Source: an uncultured Lachnospiraceae bacterium
Lineage (GTDB): Bacteria > Bacillota_A > Clostridia > Lachnospirales > Lachnospiraceae
Direction: 5' to 3'
Assembly: GCA_947178085.1 (NCBI GenBank)
Contig: CAMWWS010000190.1
Span: 1 to 5,770, forward strand
DNA length: 5,770 nt
Shown here in pieces: positions 5,375 to 5,770 of the stretch. The translations under genes and the position numbers were made by a program. The stretch's first letter is position 1. Each line of letters starts with the position of its first letter. The notes beneath the pieces are model-generated. The model saw nothing but the letters and a program-made list of their open reading frames with translations, did no database searches and was not told the origin of the DNA.

Positions 5375-5770
5375 TTAGTATCTCGCTGTGTTCACTTTCA
5401 CGCCGGGACCCATTGTTGTTGCAATAGTAATGCTCTTTAAGAACTGGCCTTTAACTGCTGCAGGTCTTGCCTTTACGATTGCTTCCATCAATGCATCGAA
5501 ATTTTCCTGTAATTTTGCTTCATCAAATGAAACCTTTCCTACAGGTACATGAATGATGTTAGCTTTATCAAGTCTGTACTCAATCTTACCTGCTTTAATA
5601 TCGTTAATTGCTTTGGTTACATCCATTGTTACAGTACCTGCTTTCGGGTTAGGCATCAATCCCTTAGGACCAAGCACCTTACCAAGACGTCCTACAACGC
5701 CCATCATATCAGGTGTTGCTACAACAACATCAAAATCCAGCCAGCCTTCGTTCTGAATCTTAGGAATAAG
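5375..5770 (-). CDS. rplA: 50S ribosomal protein L1, C-terminal 131 residues (start outside window)
   Basis: L1 forms the mobile L1 stalk beside the E site of the large subunit, helps release deacylated tRNA, and in many bacteria represses its own operon. The frame is open from the window edge: [20 protein letters not shown] is visible before the first internal methionine, so the gene continues upstream. The signature [12 protein letters not shown] is followed by [20 protein letters not shown] and, near the end, [19 protein letters not shown]. The usual length is about 230 residues, so roughly the first 100 are missing. The stop at 5375-5377 is followed by an intrinsic terminator. Confidence 0.98.
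   Translation of the reverse strand, partial: LIPKIQNEGWLDFDVVVATPDMMGVVGRLGKVLGPKGLMPNPKAGTVTMDVTKAINDIKAGKIEYRLDKANIIHVPVGKVSFDEAKLQENFDALMEAIVKARPAAVKGQFLKSITIATTMGPGVKVNTARY

Noticed and set aside
5553..5756. Plus-strand hydrophobic frame of 67 codons
   Set aside because: Antisense to rplA; hydrophobic runs arise from reversing the L1 codons.

Overview
The window is a slice of the core ribosomal-protein/RNA polymerase gene cluster of a low-to-moderate GC Gram-positive bacterium. RpoB, L7/L12, L10 and L1 all read as Firmicutes proteins. Details such as the RpoB stretch [16 protein letters not shown], the Ala/Glu-rich L10 tail and a Firmicutes-type L10 leader RNA point to Clostridia, most likely Lachnospiraceae; the family assignment is from memory of such sequences, not from a search. 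Every gene I can support is on the minus strand, so transcription runs from high to low coordinates.

In transcription order the layout is as follows. The 3' part of rplA (ribosomal protein L1; its start lies outside the window) is followed at once by an intrinsic terminator, which closes the upstream transcription unit. A 190-base intergenic region then holds that terminator, a good sigma-A-type promoter and two adjacent perfect palindromes. Next is a membrane-anchored CapA-family (PGA_cap, metallophosphatase fold) protein of 410 residues, an accessory gene lodged between two ribosomal operons. Just after its stop comes a very strong promoter (TTGACA, 17 bases, TATATT with a TG extension). 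It is followed by an L10 leader RNA with mutually exclusive antiterminator and terminator hairpins, then rplJ (L10) and rplL (L7/L12). After rplL there is a strong intrinsic terminator, then a separate promoter (TTGACT, 17 bases, TACAAT), a structured leader and rpoB. The first 816 codons of rpoB are visible and the gene runs off the low-coordinate edge.

The window therefore holds four separable transcription units: the rplA tail, the CapA-family gene, rplJ-rplL and rpoB. L10 and L7/L12 build the ribosomal stalk and probably control their own synthesis through the leader. L1 belongs to the neighbouring stalk on the large subunit. RpoB is the beta subunit of RNA polymerase and seems uncoupled from rplJL here by a terminator and its own promoter.

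I do not see an obviously new defence, mobile or biosynthetic system. The points most worth a second look are: the CapA-family insertion with a palindrome over its predicted transcription start; a possible 18-codon upstream reading frame woven into the L10 attenuator; hairpins at or beside the predicted 5' ends of all three transcripts; and the rplL/rpoB uncoupling.
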